Assembly (NCBI GenBank): GCA_022478985.1
Contig: JAKSZP010000001.1
Span: 558,001 to 622,000 of the forward strand
Direction of reading: 5' to 3'
DNA length: 64,000 nt
Source of the DNA: Massospora cicadina
Taxonomy: Eukaryota; Entomophthoromycota; Entomophthoromycetes; Entomophthorales; Entomophthoraceae
Part shown: positions 1 to 9,738 of the stretch, piece by piece
Layout of the letters: the number at the start of each line of letters is the position of its first letter
Position numbering within the stretch: position 1 is the first letter of the stretch
Translations under genes and position numbers: made by a program
The notes under the pieces: generated by a model
Database searches by the model: none
What the model was told of the DNA's origin: nothing
The model's input: the letters and a program-made list of their open reading frames with translations, nothing else

Positions 1-256
1 TTTTTTATGTTAAAAATTAAGCCACTTTATCTGCTGACATTCTCATACACCTTGGGGTTAACGGCCTTGTGTATCTGGTACTTTATTTTGTGCCTTTATA
101 AATTTCTGGATCACCAGCAGATATTGGTGGAATCCCTTTCTGGTTCCATATTCGTCATATCAACAGCAGTGCCCCAGGCATTCTGGTTTGCTGTTCAGAT
201 GCTCTGGCACCCGGGCTGGCAGGCCAGTCTAATTCTCACTTTCTGTATGCCTGACA
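1..256 (+). repeat. 5' LTR of element A, 3' end only
   Basis: This matches 10549-10804 almost base for base and ends in the same CTGACA. Related copies end at 32752 and 34360 in mini-A. The first part of this LTR lies left of the window. Short open frames across it are accidental. Confidence 0.9.
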
Positions 257-257
257 T

Positions 258-268
258 AATTGACCAAC
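258..268 (+). promoter_or_regulatory. Primer binding site of element A, self-priming type
   Basis: The 11 bases AATTGACCAAC start one base after the LTR end. They are the exact reverse complement of GTTGGTCAATT at 10491-10501 in the 3' LTR of the same element, which lies 32 bp downstream of a TATTTAA box, where transcription should start. In Tf1 and sushi elements the 5' end of the mRNA folds back on such a site to prime reverse transcription. The match is seen directly; the mechanism is inferred from that family. Confidence 0.7.
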
Positions 269-485
269 CATTATTTTAGCCATTTCCGCCGTTCTCACGT
301 GGGTAGGCGCAGCAATGGTTCCTTCTTTCCAACCAAGTCAGGTTGTAAAGAAGATGAGCTTTGACCACATTAGCCAGTCGCAATCAAAACTCTAAAACCA
401 AACCTTATAGTTGCTGCAGCTATTTGCCCATTGGTTTCCCTGGATCCCATCACCATCTCTTCAGTATCACCGGATTCATCCACAG

Positions 486-800
486 CTACCAAGAAGGAGA
501 ACTACGCTTACTTTTTAGTACCCATAAAGATTAGTGTTGGTTCTCATCACGTCTCCTTTGAGGCCCTGGTGGACACTGAGCCACGGGAAATTTTATGAGT
601 GTTGAATTGGTGCAACAATTAAAGCTGGAAATGGATGCGGGCTCCTCAGTGATGGTGGCCTCATCGGCTTATCAGCCCTCATATGTCATTCATCAACCAA
701 TACCTTTTTCAATCCACCAGTTCAACTTCTGCAATCACTTTTTGGCTATGCCAGACTTGGTGTTTCCGGTGATATTAGGTGTGGGGTGGTGGCGTTGATA
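486..800 (+). pseudogene. Element A aspartic protease remnant
   Basis: The frame around 545-590 reads FEALVDTEP, the retropepsin active-site region. The expected Asp-Thr-Gly is Asp-Thr-Glu here (Asp codon 572-574). A second protease landmark, LVFPVILGVGWWR, ends the block at about 795. Stops and a frameshift lie between the two. Upstream, 313-390 resembles the start of the mini-A internal region (MVP-FQ--QVVKK). No gag capsid or zinc knuckle precedes it. Confidence 0.65.
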
Positions 801-1047
801 GCATGTGAAGATTCATTTAGAGTCTAGTATGTTGTCATTTACCAATGAGCATTTAGAGGGAGAATTTTCTTTAATTGACACCCTCAAGAAGGTACAAGGA
901 ACTAGATCTATCACTACCCTGGTCACTGCTGTGGGCATTCCAGCCGATTTTCCCATAAACTTAATGCGCTATTAAAGAATCTTTGATATGGAAAAGGTGG
1001 AGCGTCTGCCTAAACACACCAGGTATGATTGTGGGTTTTGAATAACT

Positions 1048-1860
1048 GTGGAGTTGGTGAACATCAACTGTCAGTTGTATCCCCATACAGCAGAGGAAGA
1101 AGTTGCACTCAATACCTGGTTGGACGATATGTTAATAAAAGGTTGGATATTCAAAGAGACCTCACCCATCGCCTCCCCATCTTCTTCGCCAAAAAAAGCG
1201 GATGGTTCTCTTCACCCCTGCATGGATTATGGCCATTTGAATAAAATAACAGTTACTGATCCCTATCCAATGCCTCTGGAGCAGACAATCAGTCAGGCAA
1301 TCGTCAAATTCTGTGTTTTCTCTAAGCTGGATCTGGTGAACGCTTTCAACCAAATCTGGGTAATGGAAGGGCAGTAGTGGTTAACAGCGATCTGGATGAA
1401 ACATGGCATTTTCCAATTCCGGGCAATGCCTTTCAGGATGAAAAATGCCCCTGCTACATTTCAATGGATGATTGACAATGTACTGGGTGACCTCCGGTAC
1501 ACCTGTGCTATTGCATACATTGATGACAATCTGGTCCACTCCCCAACTCCTGAACAACACGCTATTGACTTGGAAGCGGTGGTGGTTGCCTTGCATAAGG
1601 CAGGATTGTTTCTCAAACCGTCCAGGTGTGAGTTTTATAAGGAGGTCACTTTTCTTGGAAACCTGGTCCTTAAAGATGGTGTTGCAATCCCTCCCAATAA
1701 GTTGAATGCTATCCGGGAGTGGCCAACTCTGACTACCCAAAAATTCCAGAGTTTCTTAGAACCATTACTTATTATAAAAATTCTCCCCTGCACTCTCTCA
1801 GCTCGCTTCCCCACTACACCCACTCACAGGGAAAAATGTACCTTTTCGTTGGATGGATGA
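1048..1860 (+). pseudogene. Element A reverse transcriptase
   Basis: The fragment at 1048-1377 carries the N-terminal RT block (EEEVALNTWLDDMLIKGWI, then KKADGSLHPCMDYGHLNKIT and FSKLDLVNAFNQIWV). It stops at 1375 and resumes at 1396 with FQFRAMPFRMKNAPATFQ and the catalytic box AYIDDNLVHS near 1516-1545, both aspartates present. It continues through the thumb (FLGNLVLKDGVAIPPNKL) and is frameshifted near 1740-1860 before RNase H. Ty3/gypsy RT without doubt; several stops make it non-coding. Confidence 0.9.
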
Positions 1861-2428
1861 ATGCCAACAGGCGTTCAAATCAATTAAAGATGTGTTTATA
1901 TCCTCACCCATTTTAAAACATGCCAATCCCATCAAGCCATATATTGTTGCATGTGATGCGTCATCAGTAGCTGTCAGAGCTATGTTGCTCCAGGAGCATG
2001 ATGGTTTGGAACACCCAGTCGCCTACTTTTCCCAAAAATTATCTTCCACGGAGCAGCCTTGGGCTATCTATGACAAGGAGTTGGCAGCTGTTACATGGGC
2101 CTTAACTCATTGGAGGTGCCTGTTACAAGGTGCTCGACATGAATTTACAGTTACCACGGATCACCAGGCCTTGTTGTACTTTCTTAAAACCCCAAAAATT
2201 GGCACACTGGAAAGCCCAAACCTGTTGGACCTATGTAGTTTTAATTTCAAATATGAATTTGTAAAAGGGGCATTAAACGTACTTCCCAATTTTCTTAGTC
2301 GCAGCCCCACTCACAGTTCCATGGAGCCAGAAGAAGTAGATCTCATTACTGTGATCCCTACCACCCAAATATTGTCAATTGTCCCCCCGTTGTTTCTTCC
2401 ATCACTCTGGCCTCCAATGCTCCATTGA
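1853..2428 (+). pseudogene. Element A RNase H
   Basis: The 191-residue open frame contains the gypsy RNase H core: VACDASSVAVRAMLLQEHDG, then HPVAYFSQKLSSTEQPWAIYDKELAAVTWAL with the catalytic Glu in DKELA, and TVTTDHQALLYFL. It ends with the linker to integrase (NVLPNFLSRSP). This is one of the least damaged parts of element A. It overlaps the end of the RT fragment in a different frame, which marks a frameshift near 1850. Confidence 0.9.
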
Positions 2429-2529
2429 TTGCTCAGGTCTTAGCCAGTCAAATGGCCTGCCCTGAGGGCGTGGAGTTGGCTGAGCAACTATCTCACCAGA
2501 AGCATAAACACTCCCTATATTCACTGAAG

Positions 2530-3645
2530 AAGGGCCTTATTTATTTTAGATCTCGCGTTTAAGTTCCCCCTCTTTCTGAAACGAATATTTTGCACTCATC
2601 ATGACCCCCATGGTTGGTCACCCTGGTTCTAAGAAATGCATCAATCTGATCAAATGGACCTATAATTGGGCAGGTTTGACAAAAGAAGTTCCGGGCTGGA
2701 TCACCAATTGTGTTACTTGTGCCAGGGCCAAGTCAGATTGCTCCGGTAAAAATGGCCTCCTGCACTCCTTACAGCAGGTATACGGGGCCATGGACATTGG
2801 TGTCCATGGATTTTATCATCGAGCTACCCTGTTCTAATGGGTTCACAGCGGTGATGGTTGTGGTGGATCGCTTCACAAAATTTTCTTTTTTATCCCCTGC
2901 ACTTCCATGATTATGTCTGAAGAAACTGCCCACTATTCGTATGCCATGTGTTTCAATGTTTGGTCCCCCCGGGAGTTCATCAGCAACTGGGGTTCCCAGT
3001 TCACCACCAGTTTTAGAGTGAGCTCCTATCAACCCTGAAAATATCCCCCTGTTGTTCCACGGCATATCATCCTCAGTCTGATGGCCAGACTGAGCGGAAA
3101 AATTAAGTTCTTAAACAGTACCTGCGTTGCTATGTTACAGCCATGCAGGATACTTGGTCCGATGATCTCCCCCTCACCCAATTTGCATATAATAACAGAA
3201 CCCATGCATCCACGGGGTTTTCCCCTTATGTGCAATGTTGGGTTAATCCTTCATTTTTGGCTGGACCATGCTTGCGGCCAGAGGTTCAAGCTGCCGCGGA
3301 CCATGCTGCTCATATTGGATTGACTCAAGGCTTAGTGCGGGAACACCTCACCAAAGCTATAGATGATTACAAGCAGTAGTGGACAGGAAAATTCTTCCAG
3401 GACACAAGTTTATGAAGGGTTCTTATATTATGCTCAACACCCATCACTTAAAATTCCAGGCCCCTTCCCGCAAATTCGCTAGCAAACATTTGGGACCTCA
3501 TTTGGTGGAAGAAGTTTTGGGTAATGGGGCGTTCTGGCTGAAGCTTCCTGCACATTGGAAGCAGCATCCCGTTTTCCATGTTTTCCAGCTGTTGCCAATC
3601 AAAGGTACAATTCCTACAGAACCAGAACCAATTATTGTCAATTAA
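2530..3645 (+). pseudogene. Element A integrase
   Basis: The HHCC zinc-binding head (HPGSKKCINLIKWTYNWAGL, then [10 protein letters not shown]) is at 2601-2760. The core follows in broken frames: MDFIIELP with [12 protein letters not shown] near 2805-2890, SNWGSQFTTSF near 2980-3015, and YHPQSDGQTERKN near 3063-3105, which keeps the catalytic Glu. The second catalytic Asp is Asn (AAC, 2985-2987). The C-terminal part 3379-3645 (GSYIMLN, FASKHLGPHLVEEVLGNGAFWLKLP, HPVFHVFQLLP) is well preserved. Confidence 0.88.
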
Positions 3646-3937
3646 GAGGAGGCTGAGGTAGAAGCTATCCTGGCATCCCAGAAATCCTGATGTTCTGTAC
3701 AATATCTCGTGGCCTGGAAAGGATATCCAGCCTATGAAAACAGTTGGGTCAAGGCGCGCGATTGTGCAAATTGTATGGACCTGGTTAATGCGTTTCATTT
3801 ATCCCACCCTGAAGCTCCCCATCCCCCCAGAAAGTCGCGACTATAATGGCAATCAAATCACCCAAGGCGCACAAGAATGTGGCTCAGGTGCAGTTTCCCA
3901 GTGGGGGTGCCATTCCTTTGGAAAAAGAAAAGAGTGA
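3646..3937 (+). pseudogene. Element A chromodomain
   Basis: After the integrase tail the sequence reads EAEVEAILASQKS, a stop, then VQYLVAWKGYPAYENSWVKARDC and LVNAFHLSHPEAP. The Y-L-V-x-W-K-G-Y...E-N-S-W signature is that of the chromodomain carried on chromovirus integrases, which tethers integration to modified chromatin. The same domain occurs at 33060-33240 (mini-A) and 57180-57310 (element H). A purine-rich tract (GGAAAAAGAAAAGAG, 3920-3934) just before the 3' LTR is the likely polypurine tract. Confidence 0.88.
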
Positions 3938-3980
3938 TTTAAGTCCTGGGGAACATCCTCTGGCTACTGATCAGACCATC
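3938..3980 (+). repeat. 3' LTR of element A, first piece
   Basis: The bases from about 3938 align with the mini-A LTR start at 31747 and 33351 (TGTA-GTCC, then -TCCTCTGG). Element B enters at 3980, and the last five bases CCATC (3976-3980) are the left copy of its target-site duplication. Confidence 0.8.
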
Positions 3981-4782
3981 TGTTGGACATTCACTTTCTT
4001 GACCTAGGAGAAAGAATGTTGGAGGTATGAGTGCTCCTGAATTAGCTAACATGATTGGCCCATCACCTGCTAAACTTTGAATAATATTGTAGTCATTAAC
4101 AATACGAGTACCAAAGGCGAAAAGACCCTAGTGGATTCTTGGTGGAATCCCGACTATTGGAGAAATAAGGATTATAATCAAAATCAGGCTTAAAAAGGTA
4201 AAAACTAATAATAGGATTACTCTGACTTCTTGGCTGAATTTGAGGTGTTCAGTATCACATGGATCCAAACCTCCACGAGGTGAAAAGATTTTACCTGTCT
4301 GTGATTGGGTGCAAATAAACAAATCATTACCACTCAGATCTGAACCCTCCCAAGGTGCAACGATTCTGCTCAATGATGATAGGGTAAGGATTAACCAATC
4401 ATTACCACATGAGTCAGACCACCGCCGAGGTGAAATATATTTTACTTGAAGGTGATTGAATACAATACATCATATTGTTACCACATGGGTCAGTTTTGCC
4501 TCAAAAAAATTTTATCTTCGATCTGATAGACCAAAAACCTATATTCCCTAATTTGGAGGACTGAGCTTTGTATTCTTTTTCCTCAAATATCGATGGTCTC
4601 AAAATCCAAACTAGTTTAAATAGGAAAAACTAGTATCGAGAAAAGGACCTTTTTTGGTTTTGCCCTGCCTAAACAATAAAAAAACATAAAAAACTTCAAA
4701 CAAGTGTTATTCTATACTTTTGTTAAAAATTAAAATATCTCACTTTATTAATTATTTGTGGCATCCATTGGTAGATCCCACA
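3981..4782 (+). repeat. 5' LTR of element B
   Basis: 802 bp, bounded by TG...CA, matching 8936-9733 with scattered substitutions. The segment 4250-4500 contains a tandem array, described separately. A truncated relative is at 45303-45947. Open frames inside are accidental. Confidence 0.95.
4250..4500 (+). repeat. Tandem array in the U3 of the B LTR, period about 74 bp
   Basis: About 3.4 degenerate units start near 4250, 4323, 4398 and 4473. Shared pieces are TCATTACCAC, then ACC-CC---GAGGTG, GATTTTAC, GATGATTGGGT and TTAACCAA. The same array is in the 3' LTR (about 9203-9450). The fragment at 45303 has an extra 39-bp partial unit. Repeats of this kind upstream of the promoter often act as enhancers, but no function can be read here. 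Confidence 0.75.
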
Positions 4783-4785
4783 AAT

Positions 4786-4803
4786 TGGTGCTCACTACAG
4801 GGG
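4786..4803 (+). promoter_or_regulatory. Primer binding site of element B, tRNA type
   Basis: TGGTGCTCACTACAGGGG begins three bases after the LTR end. It starts with TGG, complementary to a tRNA CCA end, and implies a tRNA 3' end CCCCTGTAGTGAGCACCA, whose ACAGG/CCTGT T-stem pairing would be regular. Elements C (28813-28830) and G (48610-48626) have variants of the same site. I cannot name the tRNA. Confidence 0.7.
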
Positions 4804-4843
4804 TTGATCCCCTTGAATACTTTGATAAAGTATTAAAAAAGTA

Positions 4844-5071
4844 ATGGAGGCTGCAAATGTGAGCAGCTCTCCTGAATTCGGACTAGTTGCTCTCGAGAAG
4901 CAACTAGATAGCTTTTTCTCCCATCTCAAAAGGCTAGAGAAACAGTCTATTGAACCATTGGGAGTGAGGCCACCTAGGCCTATCCTCTCTGCAACATCTG
5001 CAGCTTCAGCGCAACGTAAAGCAGAGATCCCTACTGAGGGTTCTCTTTTCTCAGCCAAGTGTGTGCCCTAG
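4844..5071 (+). CDS. Short leader ORF of element B, possible gag remnant
   Basis: A 75-codon open frame begins 40 bp after the PBS (MEAANVSSSPEFGLVALEKQ). It contains a predicted helical stretch (LEKQLDSFFSHLKRLEKQ) and a Ser/Ala-rich linker. It shows no capsid major homology region and no CCHC zinc knuckle. It could be the N-terminal remnant of a gag whose middle was deleted, or a coincidence. Downstream, 5160-5272 stays partly open toward the protease (VEVEVPDRLNAEGLDETT). Confidence 0.35.
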   Translation: MEAANVSSSPEFGLVALEKQLDSFFSHLKRLEKQSIEPLGVRPPRPILSATSAASAQRKAEIPTEGSLFSAKCVP

Positions 5072-5272
5072 GGGTATATCCCCCATTTCAGTTACAACCT
5101 TACCCATGGTTGAGAATACCTCAGGGGCTGACTCTGAGGGGGATACAATGATGCTGGGTACTACTTATTGGGAGCTCCTGTGGAAGTGGAGGTCCCTGAT
5201 CGCCTAAACGCTGAAGGATTAGATGAAACCACCATACCTGAGGAAACTTAACTCGACCAAGTTATAGGTTGT

Positions 5273-6595
5273 ATGGAAACTATTGACACAGCCAGCGATG
5301 CTGATCAGCTCCTATCAAGTCTAATTCACCCTTTACAGAGAAGGCATACCATGCAGTCTATTATGGAGACTCACCCTGAGACCGCACGCAAATTAACCTC
5401 CACTTTTCATCTCAAGGAGGTCTTAGCGCTATCAGCCAACTTTGGAAGCACACTTACCAAGGTTGAAGTAGTTGTTCACAAAGTCTGGGTAATGGCTATC
5501 CTGGATACAGGTTCTCCAGTAAATGTAATTTCATCTCGGCTGATGAAAAAGATTAAATTGATGCCTGACTTGGATTGTATCAAGGAATTTGGAACTGCGG
5601 GCCCAAACAACACCCGCGCTCTTGGCGCTTACTCTTCTCTTCCCATACGCGTTGGGAAGCTTATCCTATCAGCCCCCGCTGTGGCCTTAGATAATAACTC
5701 CTATGATATGCTCATAGGTACTCAATTTATGATCAAATATGACGGCATCATCAACCTGAAGCAAGGGTTCCTATCTTTAATGAACTACGAAGTTCCATTA
5801 ATCTTATCCAACAAAGAACCCGTCAAGAATGACTACACCTGCTTGGTTGAATACCCCTCTTCCGCTTTGTCTTTACATTATGTCACTTCTGGGCGCCACA
5901 CTAAGAAATTGCCCAATTCAGTGGAGGCTAGTGATGGTATTCCATTCTATGCAGCAGATGAGGTGGTGATTAAGCTGGGTGAACAACGAGTGGTTGACAC
6001 GAAAATCACACTCCAAATCCCACGCCACTGCTTATTACACCTCTTAAGCATCGATGGAGTTAGCCCTTTTGAGCCTCGGGTATTGCCTGGCATTTTAGAC
6101 CCAGCCTATCAGAGGCCTATTATTCTACTGTTGAGAAACCTCACCAAAAAGGACATAACTGTAAAGAAGCACCAGGAGGTGGGCCGAGGGTTTTTAATCC
6201 CTGTGGAGGAAGTTGAACAAATCCACTCTATTGGCTCGATGGCAGATTTAGGCCTGCCCGCAGATAACCTAGTATGTACCTTACCAAACGTCCATATCTC
6301 GGATGAGCTGACCTCAAATGAGTTGGAGAAAGTGCAAACTCTTCTGGGTGAGTATAGTGATATATTCTCAAAGTCAGACAATGATTATGGCCACATGAAG
6401 GTTTGGTGTCACTCCATCAATGTGGGTGATGCCCATCCCATTCAGTCAAAACCTTATCACAAGTCAAAGGTGGAGGAGCAACAAATGAGGATGGAACTCA
6501 CGCAGTTATTAGACGCGGGGTTATTAGTTCCTTCGCAAAGCCCTTGGTCTTCTCCCCTTCTGTTAATTAAGAAAAAAACGGAGGTCACTGGGTAG
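5273..6595 (+). CDS. Element B pol, part 1: protease, dUTPase-like segment, start of RT
   Basis: A 440-codon frame; the shown start Met is only the first in frame. Protease: VMAILDTGSPVNVIS with the catalytic Asp at residue 78 (codon 5504-5506), then NNSYDMLIGTQFM. Residues about 222-320 resemble the trimeric dUTPase fold: AADEVVIKLGEQRVVDTKI, a beta-strand-rich middle, then PGILDPAYQRPIILLLRN and LTKKDITVKKHQEVG, comparable to dUTPase motif 3 (G-V-I-D-x-x-Y-x-G-E) and the strands before motif 4. RT begins near residue 345 (ELTSNELEKVQTLLGEYSDIF) and reaches SPWSSPLLLIKKK. The frame ends through a one-base slip in a run of seven A at about 6570-6577. Confidence 0.85.
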   Translation: METIDTASDADQLLSSLIHPLQRRHTMQSIMETHPETARKLTSTFHLKEVLALSANFGSTLTKVEVVVHKVWVMAILDTGSPVNVISSRLMKKIKLMPDLDCIKEFGTAGPNNTRALGAYSSLPIRVGKLILSAPAVALDNNSYDMLIGTQFMIKYDGIINLKQGFLSLMNYEVPLILSNKEPVKNDYTCLVEYPSSALSLHYVTSGRHTKKLPNSVEASDGIPFYAADEVVIKLGEQRVVDTKITLQIPRHCLLHLLSIDGVSPFEPRVLPGILDPAYQRPIILLLRNLTKKDITVKKHQEVGRGFLIPVEEVEQIHSIGSMADLGLPADNLVCTLPNVHISDELTSNELEKVQTLLGEYSDIFSKSDNDYGHMKVWCHSINVGDAHPIQSKPYHKSKVEEQQMRMELTQLLDAGLLVPSQSPWSSPLLLIKKKTEVTG

Positions 6596-7868
6596 TTATG
6601 GATTACCACAGGTTAAACAATCTTATGAAGAAGGATAGTTATCCTATCCCACGCATTGATGATGCCCTGGCCCAGCTTTCAGGCTCAAACTTTTTCTCTG
6701 CCATGGACTTGGCCAGTGGTTATTGGCAAATGGATCTATCTCCCCAAGACCAGGAGAAATGCGCTTTGATATGCAGTGAAGGTCTTTTCCAACCCACGCG
6801 ATTACCCCAAAGGTTGTGCAATGCACCTGCTTCTTTCCAGCATGCGATGGATCACATTTTGCAGGATCTCAAGTTAACCTGCGTTATCATCTACCTTGAC
6901 GACATTACCGTATTTTTGAAGACCTTTAATGAACACCTTGATCATTTAAAGAGGTATTCCAACGCTTATGACGCTCAACTATCAAATTAAAGCCTTCAAA
7001 GTGTTCTTTCTTCCAAAAGAAATTAAATTTCCTCAGACATACCATTTCTCGAGAGGGTATCCAACCCATACAAGATAAGGTTGAAGCGATTGCCAGAATG
7101 CCACCCCCCAAAAACCTACGGGATATACAGGTATTTTTGGGGATGATGGGGTATTACCATCAGTTCATCCCTAAGTTTGCCCAACTCAGCGAGCCCCTTG
7201 TTTGCTTACTAAAAAAGAATATCCCTTTTCAATGGGGCACTGAACAGAAGGCCGCCTATGAAACAATGAAGTTGCTGCTGCAAGAACGGCCTATCTTAAA
7301 GCATCCTGATTATGGAAAACCGTTTATTTTGTTTACAGACGCCTCAGACTAAGCCATCGGGGCCATCCTAGCCCAACTGGATGAAAAAGGGGTAGATCAT
7401 CCTGTCTCATATTTTAGTAAAATGCTATCAAAGGCAGAACGCAACTATAGTGTTACTGAGAAGGAGTTTCTTGCCGTTTTACTCGCAGTGAAGCATTACC
7501 GCCCTTTTTTGTATGGGACCTCTTTCACTGTAATCACGGACCACTCATTTTTAAAATGATTGCACAACATGAAGGACCCTACGAGGCGTTTAGCTTGCTG
7601 GGCTCTAAAGCTCCAGCATTACGATATGAAGATTGAACACCGCGCTGGGACCCACCACATGAACGTTGATGGGTTGACTCGGCTGCCCATTCTCCACCTA
7701 GATAATAGTGAAGCGGAGTGGCTGTATGATCTTTTAATGACCCCAACCGACTGGGAAGATAAGGATGAACCTGTACAGAGGATGTTGACCCAGCACTCCC
7801 ATAACACAAAAGTAGAAAATGGGAAGTTGTATAAACAAGTGGGGGAGAAATGGTTGCCTTACCTATGA
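6575..7868 (+). pseudogene. Element B pol, part 2: RT and RNase H
   Basis: The frame resumes after the poly-A slip as WVVMDYHRLNNLMKKDSYP, then FFSAMDLASGYWQMDLS, and YLDDITVFLKTFNEHLDHL with both catalytic aspartates intact (near 6894-6905). A second frameshift lies near 6950-7090. It continues at 7098 with the RT thumb and connection (GMMGYYHQFIPKFAQLS, WGTEQKAAYETMK). RNase H follows: LFTDASD, a stop at 7350, SYFSKMLSKAERNYSVTEKE, VITDHSFLK, a stop at 7558 in place of Trp, then WALKLQHYDMKIEHRAG. Only a handful of lesions separate this from an open frame. Confidence 0.9.
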
Positions 7869-8978
7869 CCCTCAGAACGTGTATCTGTCATCCTGGAAGC
7901 TCATTCAACTTTAGGCCATGGAGGAGCTAAGAAAACTTTTGAATAAATAAAGGATCAATATTTTTAGGAGGGAATCATGGAAGCCATCATCGATGTTTTG
8001 GATGCTTGCCTTACATGTAAAAAACAGTCCCAATTCAAGACTAGATACCAATATTAGCTGACTACCCCACAACAGCCGTTTCATACCATGAGCTTGGATG
8101 TAGTAGGGCCACTTCCTCAAACCACCGGTGGAAACCAATATATTTTGGTAGGTATTGACCACTTCACAAAGTGGGTTGAAGCTGTGGCGCTTCCAGCCCA
8201 AACTGCTAAGGCCACTGCCACTTTTCTTCACCAAAATATATTCACTCGACATGGGTGCCCTCAAGTACTACTCTGTGATAATGGAAAAAACTTCACCTCC
8301 TGAATAGTCAAAACCTTAGCTGCTTCCATGGGAGCCCAGCAACTATTCTCAGCTCCATATAACCCCTCAACCAAAGGTACAGTAGAGCGAGCCAATGGTA
8401 CTCTGGTGTCAATATTACAAAAAATGGCTTCATCTGATCCCCTTCATTGGGATCAATATCTCCCAAGCGCGCTTATGGCTTACCAAATTAGCTATCACCA
8501 TATTTTGAAAATGTCCCCTTTCCAAGTATTGTATGGCAGGGAACCGGGCATACCTGCTCTATTAGCTAAGGATGTCTTCTCTAGAGGAGAGGAACCTGAG
8601 AAAGCCATGCGAAGGTTAGCTAACTGCATCACTCAGCTTCAATCGGAGGCTATGACCAACCTAGCTAAAATGGTTACTAAGGAAGGCCAAGCTGCCAATG
8701 AGCTCCAAGCTCCCCTACCCTCTTTCCAAGTGTCGGATAAGGTTTTATATTACCACAATTGCATAACTCCTCAAAGTGGAAAACTTGGATCAATCTGGGA
8801 GGGGCCATTCACCATTACATATAAGAGAGGAAATGAGTATTCTATAAAGTCTCTGGCCACCGGAATTATCATAAACTGGGTACATGGCCGCTTCCTACGA
8901 CCCTACACCCCTCCCAACATTCTTGAGGAGGGCAATGTTGGACATTCACTTTCTCGACCTGGGAGAAAGAATGTTTGA
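7800..8978 (+). pseudogene. Element B integrase with GPY/F-like C-terminus
   Basis: The zinc head (HSTLGHGGAKKTFE, then CLTCKKQ) at 7890-8030 has three stops. From 8088 the core reads MSLDVVGPLPQTTGG, LCDNGKNFTS and STKGTVERANGTL, so all three acidic catalytic residues are kept; one stop interrupts at about 8302. The C-terminus has KLGSIWEGPFTITYKRGN, a GPY/F-type module, then VHGRFLRPYTPPN, and ends close to the polypurine tract (GAGGAGGGCAA, 8925-8935). There is no chromodomain, unlike A and H. The final 40 residues of the open frame run into the 3' LTR. Confidence 0.92.
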
Positions 8979-9733
8979 GGTATGAGTGCTCCTGAATCAG
9001 CTACCATGATTGGACCATCACCTGCCCAAACTTTGAATAATATTGTAGTCATTAACAATATGAGTACCAAAGGCGAAAAGACCCTAGTGGATTCTCAGTG
9101 GAATCCCAACTATCAGAGAAATAAGGATTATAATCAAAATTGGCTTAAAAAGGTAAGAACTAATAATAGGATTACTCTGACTTCTTGGCCAAATCTGAGG
9201 TGTTCAGTATCACATGGATCCGAACCTCCACGAGATGAAAAGATCTTACCCATTGATGATTAGGTGTGAATGAACAAATCATTACCACTCAGATCTGAAC
9301 CCTCCCAAGGTGCGACGATTCTACTTGATGATGATAGGGTAAGGATTAACCAATCATTACCACATGAGTCAGACCACCGCCAAGGTGAAAAGATTTTACT
9401 CAAAGGTGATTGGATATAATACATCAAATCATTACCACATGGGTCAGTTTTGCCTCAAAAAAATTTTATCTTTGATATGATAGGCCAAAAACCTATATTC
9501 CCTAATTTGGAGGACTGAGCTTTATATTCTTTTTCCTCAAATATCGATGGTCTCAAAATCCAAACTAGTTTAAATAGGAAAAACTAGTATCAAGAAAAGG
9601 ACCTTTTTTGGTTTTGCCCTGCCTAAACAATAAAAAACATAAAAACTTTAAACAAGTGTTATTTTATACTTTTGTTAAAAGTAAAAGATCTCACTTTATT
9701 AATTATTTGTGGCATCCATTGGCAGATCCCACA
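8936..9733 (+). repeat. 3' LTR of element B
   Basis: 798 bp; same TG...CA ends and internal array as 3981-4782. It is followed directly by CCATC (9734-9738), the right copy of the target-site duplication. Confidence 0.95.
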
Positions 9734-9738
9734 CCATC

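Larger units (their letters stand above)
3981..9733 (+). mobile_element. Ty3/gypsy element B, complete insertion with TSD
   Basis: This 5.75-kb element has two LTRs (3981-4782 and 8936-9733), both starting TGTTGGACATT and ending GATCCCACA, a tRNA-type PBS (4786-4803), a pol region and a polypurine tract (8925-8935). It is flanked by CCATC at 3976-3980 and 9734-9738, and removing it rejoins the LTR of element A in register with the mini-A LTRs. LTR differences are few and mostly transitions, so it is younger than A, C, D, F and G. No gag capsid is recognisable; integrase retains all three acidic residues. Pol has at least two frameshifts and several stops. Confidence 0.95.
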
